A stretch of DNA of 6,940 nucleotides, taken from contig WJLO01000113.1 in NCBI GenBank assembly GCA_014728425.1, forward strand, positions 1-6,940. Reading direction: 5' to 3'. This DNA comes from Minisyncoccota bacterium (lineage in GTDB: Bacteria > Patescibacteriota > Microgenomatia > UBA1400 > PJMF01). Shown here piece after piece: positions 1-4,555 of this stretch. The notes below the pieces were generated by a model. That model worked only from the letters and a program-made list of their open reading frames with translations, was not told the origin of the DNA and searched no databases. The first letter of the stretch is position 1. Every line of letters starts with the position of its first letter. Position numbers and translations under genes: made by a program.

Positions 1-827
1 AAGTTCCTGAGACGGAAAATGTTATTTTAGGTGTTGCTCCAGGGATTATCGATTGGAAACTCCCTAATGATTTTTTAGATAAGATTAAAAATTTAAAAGG
101 GATTAGCACTCTTTCGGCATGGGTACATTATATTGATTTAGATTATTGCAAAAAAAGAAATATTGTAGTCACTAATACTCCAGCGGCTAACTCACAATCT
201 GTTGCAGAATATGCTATTTGGATGATGTTTTCTTTAGCAAAGAAGTTACCACTTCAGGTTAGCGATGGTTTTAAAACAAAAACTGACCAAAATCATAAAC
301 AAATCGAAATTGTAGGTAAAACTATGGCGGTATTTGGTTTAGGAAACATTGGCAGTAGGATAGCAAAGATGGGAAAAGGATTAGGGATGAATGTTATTTA
401 TTGGAGCCCTAAGACAAAAAGTAAAGATTACCAATATAAAGATTTTGATGATGCTTTGCGAGAAGCTGACTTTATTTTCAATTGTGTTGAAACATATGAA
501 GGAACAAAAGATCTATTCGATCAGGATAAGTTGTCTCAAATGAGAAAAACTGCTTACTTTATAAGCGTGCTTGGTGGAATGGGATGGGGACCTGAAGATA
601 ACGATTATCTAGTAAAGGCTGTAAATGAGGGTAAACTTGCCGGTTTTGCTGTAGAAGCAGAACATGAAGCTAAGTATAAAGTCCCAGCTATTAAAAGGGG
701 TGCTAATATTTTCATTCCTGGAGGATATGCATACTTTACTCATGAGGCCGAGAAACTTTCTTTACAAAAATGGGTTGAAGCGATTACTGGCATTACTAAA
801 GGAAACTTTAAATATAGAGTTATTTGA
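1..827 (+). CDS. D-isomer-specific 2-hydroxyacid dehydrogenase-like protein, 5' partial, probable loss of catalytic residues
   Basis: The frame is open from position 3, so the gene starts before the window; 274 residues are visible, and the internal ATG at 222 is not the real start. The visible N-terminal part ends in a family-typical block (NTPAANSQSVAEYAIWMM, about 181-230). A Rossmann NAD-binding motif GLGNIG follows at visible residues 112-117, then the long C-terminal domain. Known members reduce 2-keto acids or oxidise D-2-hydroxy acids with NAD(H), using an Arg-Glu-His triad. Here the usual NxARG segment reads SVLGG (glycine at 573-575 where Arg is expected), and the usual P-H of the His motif reads P-G (glycine at 720-722). 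Cofactor binding therefore looks retained but the normal chemistry looks lost. It ends in TGA, whereas the other genes here end in TAA. Family assignment is firm; substrate is unknown, and a pseudoenzyme role is inferred. Confidence 0.85.
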   Translation, partial: VPETENVILGVAPGIIDWKLPNDFLDKIKNLKGISTLSAWVHYIDLDYCKKRNIVVTNTPAANSQSVAEYAIWMMFSLAKKLPLQVSDGFKTKTDQNHKQIEIVGKTMAVFGLGNIGSRIAKMGKGLGMNVIYWSPKTKSKDYQYKDFDDALREADFIFNCVETYEGTKDLFDQDKLSQMRKTAYFISVLGGMGWGPEDNDYLVKAVNEGKLAGFAVEAEHEAKYKVPAIKRGANIFIPGGYAYFTHEAEKLSLQKWVEAITGITKGNFKYRVI

Positions 828-834
828 AATGAGC

Positions 835-852
835 AACACTTAGGTGTTTTTT
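835..852 (+). terminator. Possible weak intrinsic terminator after the dehydrogenase-like gene
   Basis: AACAC (835-839) can pair with GTGTT (844-848) around a TTAG loop, followed by a short T run (849-852). It lies just after the TGA stop. The stem is only 5 bp and AT-rich, and the bases also belong to the left edge of the repeat copy, so this is weak. Confidence 0.3.
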
Positions 853-1060
853 AGGATTTGTATTTGTACAATAATGTCACGGGTAAGAAGTTCTCGTAGA
901 ATTATTTTTAGCTGAGCATCGATTGGTAGCTCAGGATGGCTTTCTAGATACTCTTTGATATAGTCATCCAGGCCAAATAAGCAAAGCTTGGCGTCGCTAA
1001 CGCGCTGTAGGTTCGAGTAGTTTATCGTTACCCGCTCATAAATTGACAGAAAGTTACATA
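840..1060 (-). pseudogene. Repeat copy 1: minus-strand remnant of an unidentified small protein family
   Basis: On the minus strand a frame of 65 codons runs from Glu at 1037-1035 to a TAA at 842-840. It can be extended upstream only without an ATG, so it looks like a remnant or fragment, not an intact gene. Landmarks in order are ERVTINYSN, LDDYIKEYLESHPEL, LKIILRELLTRD and a C-terminal QILKNT. It is mostly helical in character, with no domain I recognise. Copies 2 (1576-1727) and 3 (2236-2339) encode parts of the same sequence. Against copy 3, about 43 of 52 bases match (892-943 versus 2288-2339). Many differences are synonymous in this frame (for example CTA/TTA, CTA/CTG, GAA/GAG, ATA/ATC), which supports a coding past on this strand. 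It fills the gap between the dehydrogenase-like and first Nudix genes, and its right end (about 1039-1060) is also shared with copy 2. Confidence 0.6.
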
Positions 1061-1062
1061 AA

Positions 1063-1581
1063 ATGACACAAACATTGCTTCAGACATATAAACAACCCAA
1101 CCACTGGAAAGATGGAGACAAATTAGAAAAAACTGAAGTTGTAGGAAAAGAAGAAGCGCATGAAAGAGGCTTGTTACATCTTTCTGCTCACCTGCTTATT
1201 ATTGACTCTCAAAATCGAATTCTCTCTCGGAAAAGAAAATCAGATGATTTTAGATATGCAGATTTATGGACTAGCACCGTTGGAACCCATGTTTTGATAG
1301 AAAATGATTATTTGTCGACCCTTCAAGAGTTACTACCAATTCACAAACCTTTAGAATTTATTGGCGAGTTTAGAGTTCATGATGATTGGGAAAATGAAAT
1401 TAATGGCCTTTATATTATGAGAGCTAATGAAGAGGATTTGTCTCAAGCGTTTTTAAACGATAAGAAGTTTTTTCCCAAAGAAGAATTAAACAACTTAGTT
1501 CAACGCAATAAAACAACTCCGCATTTAAAGGGAGGACTTGAATTAATAATGTTAAAAGTTTTTAAAACTGATAATGCCTAA
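1063..1581 (+). CDS. Nudix-fold protein, isopentenyl-diphosphate isomerase-like subgroup, with degenerate Nudix box
   Basis: 172 residues. The segment VVGKEEAHERGLLHLSAHLL (residues 26-45) resembles the N-terminal part of IDI-type Nudix proteins, and ADLWTSTVGTHV (66-77) matches their approach to the Nudix box. The box should read G-x5-E-x7-R-E-U-x-E-E-x-G. Here G74 and E80 are in place, but the rest reads Q88-E89-L90-L91-P92-I93-H94-K95. The Arg and the two metal-binding glutamates of REUxEE are therefore missing. Known members isomerise IPP/DMAPP or hydrolyse nucleoside-diphosphate derivatives with Mg2+; this protein may bind but not cleave such a ligand, or be decaying. The ATG at 1063 begins 3 bases after the repeat-shared segment; no strong Shine-Dalgarno is present (AGAAAG at 1049-1054 is the best candidate). 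Its stop TAA overlaps the minus-strand frame of repeat copy 2. Confidence 0.75.
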   Translation: MTQTLLQTYKQPNHWKDGDKLEKTEVVGKEEAHERGLLHLSAHLLIIDSQNRILSRKRKSDDFRYADLWTSTVGTHVLIENDYLSTLQELLPIHKPLEFIGEFRVHDDWENEINGLYIMRANEEDLSQAFLNDKKFFPKEELNNLVQRNKTTPHLKGGLELIMLKVFKTDNA

Positions 1582-1727
1582 ATGTTCTTTAAGAACTTGT
1601 AACTGTAAAACCAGAACTGGTTTGATATAGTCGTCCAGATCAAATGAGTTCGAGCAGTTTATCGTTGCCCGCTCACTGTGTTCTTTTAAAGTCTAGGCGT
1701 AGGAGAATAAAGTGACAGAAATTAACA
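1576..1727 (-). pseudogene. Repeat copy 2: internally deleted minus-strand remnant of the same protein family
   Basis: A minus-strand frame runs from after a TAG (1695-1693) and reads TLKEHSERATINCSN, then SFDLDDYIK, then VLQLQVLKEHLG, entering the 3' end of the first Nudix gene before its stop at 1554-1552. Two in-frame deletions remove about 10 and about 25 residues present in copy 1. Two blocks are nearly identical to copy 1: 1621-1638 with 954-971 (17/18 bases) and 1649-1675 with 1012-1038 (25/27 bases). A third shared block near 1706-1727 matches 1039-1060 of copy 1; about 31 extra bases separate it from the second block. The LKEH coding motif occurs twice, at 1692-1675 and near 1593-1582, as if the end of one unit were joined to the start of another. 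No start codon is visible, so it is not a likely functional gene. Confidence 0.55.
1584..1596. repeat. Short inverted repeat just after the first Nudix gene
   Basis: GTTCTT-T-AAGAAC is a perfect 6-bp inverted repeat with a one-base centre, 3 bases after the TAA stop. It is not followed by a T run, so it is not an obvious terminator. It marks the left edge of repeat copy 2; similar TGTTCTTT sequence marks the left edge of copy 3 (2240-2247) and recurs inside copy 2 (1679-1686). Confidence 0.4.
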
Positions 1728-1765
1728 CTGATCTACACTAAATAATACAAATTATATCAAAGGTT

Positions 1766-2215
1766 ATGAAACAGAAAAATAGAATCATCGTTTCAGCAAT
1801 TTTAATTTCAAGTAACAATAAAATTCTTCTAGGTAGAGTTAGAGAAGGTGGTGTCTATCCAGATTGTTGGCACATTCCTGGTGGAGGCGTTGATGAGGGT
1901 GAGGATCAGAGGACTGCTTTAATCAGAGAGGTTTTGGAAGAAGTGGGGATAGATATTAAAGACATGCCAATTAAACTTTTATCAGACACTGATGCAGGTG
2001 AAGCGGTGAAGATTGATAAAGACACTGGCGAGAAAATGCTAATTAAGATGCAATTTAATGTTTATCAAGTAGGTCTAGAAGAAAAATCAGAAGATATTAT
2101 TGTGTCACTTGGTGACGACCTGAGAGAATATGAATGGGTTGCAAAAAATCAGCTTAGTGAGTATAAGCATACTCCTCCCTCTCAAAAGTTATTTGAAAAG
2201 TTGGACTGGTTATAA
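1766..2215 (+). CDS. Nudix hydrolase with intact catalytic box
   Basis: 149 residues, a normal size for a single-domain Nudix hydrolase. The fold begins at once (RIIVSAILISSNNKILLGRV), and the box is perfect: G40-x5-E46-x7-R54-E55-V56-L57-E58-E59-V60-G61-I62, preceded by WHIPGG (35-40). These residues bind Mg2+ and activate water for cleavage of a nucleoside diphosphate linked to another group. The C-terminal part (EYEWVAKNQLSEY) fits the usual last strand and helix. The substrate cannot be told from sequence; MutT-like nucleotide clean-up or a sugar-nucleotide role are both possible. ATG at 1766 gives the full fold; AAAGG lies just upstream but unusually close. It sits about 39 bases right of repeat copy 2. 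Unlike its Nudix neighbour, it should be catalytically competent. Confidence 0.9.
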   Translation: MKQKNRIIVSAILISSNNKILLGRVREGGVYPDCWHIPGGGVDEGEDQRTALIREVLEEVGIDIKDMPIKLLSDTDAGEAVKIDKDTGEKMLIKMQFNVYQVGLEEKSEDIIVSLGDDLREYEWVAKNQLSEYKHTPPSQKLFEKLDWL

Positions 2216-2235
2216 TTTCTGAAATTTTTAATATT

Positions 2236-2339
2236 GAGATGTTCTTTGAGAGTGCCTAACTGTGTGATTAAGTCATGGGTGACTAACTCTCGTAAAATGA
2301 TTTTTAAATGAACATTGATTGACAGCTCAGAATGGCTTT
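2236..2339 (-). pseudogene. Repeat copy 3: minus-strand remnant, C-terminal half of the same family
   Basis: On the minus strand the sequence reads SHPELSINVHLKIILREL, VTHDLITQLGTLKEH and LNI, parallel to SHPELPIDAQLKIILREL and LTRDIIVQIQILKNT of copy 1. The nucleotide match to copy 1 is about 43/52 over 2288-2339. The N-terminal half found in copies 1 and 2 (ERVTIN, LDDYIK) is absent: similarity stops abruptly near 2339, where the 2H phosphoesterase remnant begins on the plus strand. It begins about 20 bases after the stop of the intact Nudix gene. Confidence 0.55.
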
Positions 2340-2594
2340 ATCCTAGATTTAGATCAAGAATTAAAACGTGTCGGTGTTCCAGATGATAAAATTTATGTTA
2401 ATTCAAAGTATTTTTTTAGTAATATAACTTTGGCGAGGTTTAATACTAAACCTTCAAAAGAATTTAAAGAAAAATTAGTAAATTTATCAAAAAATTTACC
2501 ATTTAAACCACACTTGGTTGACTCAGTAACTTTGTTAACTGGTAATGCAGTCCTAAAAAAAAGAAAAATCATTGGTACTTGGAAATTAAAATAA
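2337..2594 (+). pseudogene. Truncated 2H phosphoesterase (LigT/2'-5' RNA ligase-like), C-terminal half only
   Basis: About 85 residues are readable in one frame to TAA at 2592-2594. The segment YFFSNITLARF resembles the second H-x-T/S motif of the 2H superfamily (usually PHITLAR), but the His position is Asn (AAT at 2421-2423). The tail VDSVTLLTGNAVLKKRKIIGTWKL fits the usual last strands. Normal members are about 180-200 residues with two HxT/S motifs acting on cyclic phosphates or 2'-5' RNA linkages; here the whole N-terminal half, including the first motif, is missing. The only in-frame start is TTG at 2319, which lies inside repeat copy 3 and is preceded by TGA, so it is not the native start. 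The most likely reading is a gene cut by recombination at the repeat edge. Family identity rests on one motif and the tail, so it is moderate. Confidence 0.5.
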
Positions 2595-2600
2595 TACTTA

Positions 2601-2630
2601 TTGACTCAAACTATCTTTATCTACTATATT
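2601..2630 (+). promoter_or_regulatory. Sigma70-type promoter for the FN3 protein gene
   Basis: TTGACT (2601-2606), an 18-base spacer, then TATATT (2625-2630): close to consensus. Transcription would start near 2637, giving a leader of about 30 bases before the GTG start at 2669. It starts 7 bases after the stop of the 2H remnant, so it marks the change from the rearranged region to an ordinary transcription unit. Confidence 0.65.
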
Positions 2631-2668
2631 GCAGGTATCATCAGTTAGCTGCCCTAGAAAGGAACCTT

Positions 2669-3451
2669 GTGAGAAAATTTCTGGCAGTAGTGATGATAAT
2701 GCTGGGTCTGATGGCAGTTAAAACTACTGCTGCTCAGGCAGCAGCGCATGTTTGGGCCAATAAGGGCTCACAAACTGGAACAGTTAATGTGGGCTGGGTT
2801 TATCGCGGCAGCAGTTGTCACGTACGTTACACTGAAGCTGATCAGCAAATGTACAAGTATGATACTGTGACCAACTGTGACAGTGGTCAATTAACCATTG
2901 GTCATTTAACTGCTGGTGTAAAGTATCGCTTTGTGGTTAGTCAGGATGGCACTCATTGGTCAGCTCCGGTTTATGCTTATGCCACTGGCAGTACTCAGGC
3001 AGCTCAGGCTGCTGTAGTAAAACATCAGCCAGTAGTGAAAGCAGAGCAGCGACCTACTCACGAAGAATTGCCAGCCGATAACTTTAGAGCTCAAAGCTAT
3101 CGAGACTGCAGTCATCAAGGCAGCATGGACACAGCTGGTCCCTTAAACCATGATGAACGCAAAACTGGTAAATGTGGTACAGGAGTGACTAATGTTCGCA
3201 CTGTAAGTGGTCCTCACACTGGTGAGATCACTGTTTATTGGACTCCTAGTGAAGTGAGCGATGGCCAATATCACCTAATTTACGGCACTGAATCTGGAGT
3301 GTACACCATGGGTGCTTTAAACATTGGTGGTTCAAGCAATTCATTTACAGTTCGTGGTTTGAACCCTGGTCAACGCTATTACTTTAAGCTAGTTCCAGTT
3401 AATCAGAATCGAGCTGGTTATAGTTGGGAAGTTTCTGATGTAGCATCTTAA
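2669..3451 (+). CDS. Secreted protein with two fibronectin type III-like domains
   Basis: 260 residues from GTG at 2669. An upstream ATG at 2579 would add 30 residues, but it precedes the promoter and would bury the signal peptide. GTG has AAAGGA (2658-2663) 5 bases upstream, and the product then begins with a textbook Sec signal peptide: RK, a hydrophobic core FLAVVMIMLGLMAV, and AQA for cleavage after about residue 24. Mature domain 1 (about 35-106) and domain 2 (about 172-258) have FN3 features (for example ITVYWTP, FTVRGLNPGQRYYFKLVPV; LTIGHLTAGVKYRFVV in domain 1). An Ala/Gln/Val-rich linker (109-145) separates them. Four cysteines, 50/70 and 147/169, suggest two disulfides formed outside the cell. 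No membrane anchor or catalytic domain is seen; a role in surface structure or adhesion is inferred. A hairpin and strong terminator follow, so it is monocistronic. Confidence 0.75.
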   Translation: MRKFLAVVMIMLGLMAVKTTAAQAAAHVWANKGSQTGTVNVGWVYRGSSCHVRYTEADQQMYKYDTVTNCDSGQLTIGHLTAGVKYRFVVSQDGTHWSAPVYAYATGSTQAAQAAVVKHQPVVKAEQRPTHEELPADNFRAQSYRDCSHQGSMDTAGPLNHDERKTGKCGTGVTNVRTVSGPHTGEITVYWTPSEVSDGQYHLIYGTESGVYTMGALNIGGSSNSFTVRGLNPGQRYYFKLVPVNQNRAGYSWEVSDVAS

Positions 3452-3469
3452 AGATCTTAATAAAGATCT
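3452..3469 (+). repeat. Inverted repeat directly after the FN3 gene stop
   Basis: AGATCTT (3452-3458) and AAGATCT (3463-3469) form a perfect 7-bp stem with an AATA loop, one base beyond the TAA stop. It has no T run of its own and may protect the mRNA 3' end or help the terminator 15 bases further on. Confidence 0.5.
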
Positions 3470-3484
3470 GCTTGCAGCTGCAGT

Positions 3485-3518
3485 CAAGCCCCCTTAAAAT
3501 AAGGGGGCTTGGGTTTTT
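3485..3518 (+). terminator. Strong intrinsic terminator
   Basis: CAAGCCCCCTTA (3485-3496) pairs perfectly with TAAGGGGGCTTG (3500-3511) around AAA, giving a 12-bp stem with a five-GC core, followed by GG and TTTTT (3514-3518). It ends the FN3 protein transcript. Confidence 0.9.
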
Positions 3519-3542
3519 AACACAGGTAAACTATTAATTCAA

Positions 3543-3616
3543 GCCAAGATAGCTCAGTTGGCTAGAGCATCGGTGTCGTAAACCGAGGGTCGTGGGTTCG
3601 AGTCCCACTCTTGGCT
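3543..3616 (+). tRNA. tRNA-Thr, anticodon CGU
   Basis: Full cloverleaf of 74 nt. Acceptor GCCAAGA pairs perfectly with TCTTGGC; D arm GCTC-AGTTGGCTA-GAGC; anticodon stem TCGGT/ACCGA with loop GTCGTAA, so U33 is present and bases 34-36 are CGT (reads ACG, threonine); T arm GTGGG-TTCGAGT-CCCAC; discriminator T at 3616. CCA is not encoded, so it must be added after transcription. Confidence 0.95.
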
Positions 3617-3670
3617 CTTATATGATAAACTTGTTGGGCCGCTTAATTATAAGTTAGCAAAGCTGCAAAC

Positions 3671-3700
3671 TTGGCATTCTTAATATTAAGTTGATAAAAT
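3671..3700 (+). promoter_or_regulatory. Candidate promoter for the Ig-domain membrane protein
   Basis: TTGGCA (3671-3676), an 18-base spacer and TAAAAT (3695-3700) give a fair sigma70-type promoter with a start near 3707, about 29 bases before the ATG. It is less certain than the promoter at 2601-2630 because the region is very AT-rich. Confidence 0.45.
3679..3690. promoter_or_regulatory. Perfect 12-nt palindrome within the promoter spacer (possible operator)
   Basis: CTTAATATTAAG is its own reverse complement and lies between the candidate -35 and -10 elements, a common place for a repressor site. The low-complexity AT content makes chance a real alternative. Confidence 0.3.
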
Positions 3701-3705
3701 AACTA

Positions 3706-3717
3706 TTGTTGCAACAA
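3706..3717. promoter_or_regulatory. Perfect 12-nt palindrome at the predicted transcription start (possible operator)
   Basis: TTGTTGCAACAA is its own reverse complement and covers the predicted start point of the Ig-domain gene transcript. Together with the palindrome at 3679-3690 it gives two symmetric sites with centres 27 bases apart, which suits binding of dimeric regulators. No regulator gene is in the window. Confidence 0.35.
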
Positions 3718-3735
3718 GCTTAATAATTTAATTTT

Positions 3736-4458
3736 ATGACTAGACGTAAACGCTTAGTAAGCTCTCGCCTGGCTAAAAGAGAGCAAAAAAAACTAACCAA
3801 ACAAACTATTGTGATGTTGCTAACAGCTATAGCAATTTTCATTTTGTTTGTTTTTGTAGTGATGCCAGGCGTAGTTAAATTGTTTTTCAATATTTTAGAC
3901 TCTGGCAATGCTTTTGAGCCTGGTGATGATATTCCTCCGCAAGTACCAGTATTGCAAGCACCAGTTACTGCTACCTATAGTGCTAGTTTAAACCTTACTG
4001 GCTATGGTGAGCCCAGGAGTGAGGTAGTGTTTGTTTTAAATGGAAGTGAAGTTGGTGATGTTCAAACTGATGATCAGGGTCAGTTTGATTATGATCTCGA
4101 TCTCGATCAAGGCCAAAATGACCTAGTTGTTTATGGTGTAGATGCAGCAGGTAATGAATCTGCTCAGACTAGAAACTATCAGATTCTGATGGATCAAGAG
4201 CCTCCAGTTATTGAACTAGAACAACCTCAAGACGGTGCTGAAATCGAGCTTAAGAAAAATCAAATTATTACTATTAAAGGCAAAACAGAGCCTTATGCCA
4301 AGGTTTATATTAATGGTCGATTAACCACTGCTGGTAGTGATGGCAGTTTTAATTCTCGTTATCAACTTCACGAAGGAGAAAACAAGCTAGAGTTTAAAGC
4401 CATTGATAAAGCTGGTAATCAAACTCGGACTACTATTACTGTGAAGTTTCGCTATTAA
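3736..4458 (+). CDS. Membrane-anchored protein with two tandem Ig-like domains
   Basis: 240 residues. A basic N-terminus (MTRRKRL...KREQKK, residues 1-22) is followed by one hydrophobic segment (about 25-43), which predicts a cytoplasmic N-terminus and an external C-terminus, with no cleavage site apparent. Two Ig-like repeats follow at about 68-152 and 155-240. They align with each other: GYGEPRSEVVFVLNG/ KGKTEPYAKVYING, then TDDQGQF/ GSDGSF, then GQNDLVVYGVDAAGNES/ GENKLEFKAIDKAGNQT. This is the pattern of bacterial Ig-like/glucodextranase-B-like modules common in surface proteins. A role in cell-surface architecture or binding is inferred; no enzyme domain is present. No Shine-Dalgarno stands out before the ATG. 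It is a single gene that converges with the glycan operon to its right. Confidence 0.75.
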   Translation: MTRRKRLVSSRLAKREQKKLTKQTIVMLLTAIAIFILFVFVVMPGVVKLFFNILDSGNAFEPGDDIPPQVPVLQAPVTATYSASLNLTGYGEPRSEVVFVLNGSEVGDVQTDDQGQFDYDLDLDQGQNDLVVYGVDAAGNESAQTRNYQILMDQEPPVIELEQPQDGAEIELKKNQIITIKGKTEPYAKVYINGRLTTAGSDGSFNSRYQLHEGENKLEFKAIDKAGNQTRTTITVKFRY

Positions 4459-4459
4459 G

Positions 4460-4546
4460 AATTGTTTTTGGACTAACGAGCCAATTGCTGAATTAATGAT
4501 GAATGGCAGTTTTGTGGCAGAGTTAGAAAAAACAGTGATTGGTTAA
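4460..4546 (+). other. Short open stretch in the convergent gap, possible gene tail
   Basis: The 97-base gap between the Ig-domain gene and the convergent operon shows no clear terminator hairpin for either side. It contains a plus-strand frame reading NEPIAELMM and then NGSFVAELEKTVIG to TAA at 4544-4546, out of frame with the Ig gene. It looks protein-like, but there is no convincing start (ATG at 4496 leaves 16 codons) and no recognised homologue, so it may be chance or a decayed gene tail. Confidence 0.2.
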
Positions 4547-4555
4547 AGAATGTTA

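Noticed and set aside
825..842. TGA at the end of the dehydrogenase-like gene as a recoded glycine (as in some CPR lineages)
   Set aside because: All long frames in the window are free of internal TGA and use GGN for glycine; reading through would add only a few residues into the repeat.
1009..1040. tRNA-like piece: GGTTCGAGT is shared with the T arm of the tRNA at 3543-3616
   Set aside because: The flanks do not pair as a T stem or acceptor, and the bases are explained by the coding repeat shared with copy 2.
1576..1700. Classical integron attC site between cassettes
   Set aside because: No paired R'/R'' core sites with a long imperfect palindrome can be recognised; CCTAAC-like strings at 1576 and 2254 lie inside the minus-strand coding frame. 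Only the array layout is integron-like.
828..2345. CRISPR array or diversity-generating element
   Set aside because: The repeats are long, diverged and separated by full genes; no short regular repeats, cas genes, reverse transcriptase or template/variable repeat pair is seen.
2579..2668. ATG at 2579 as the start of the FN3 protein
   Set aside because: The promoter at 2601-2630 lies downstream of it, and the signal peptide and AAAGGA site both point to GTG at 2669.
3720..3908. Minus-strand frame of 62 codons opposite the start of the Ig-domain gene
   Set aside because: It is the antisense of the membrane segment of the Ig-domain gene, with no ribosome site or recognisable domain.
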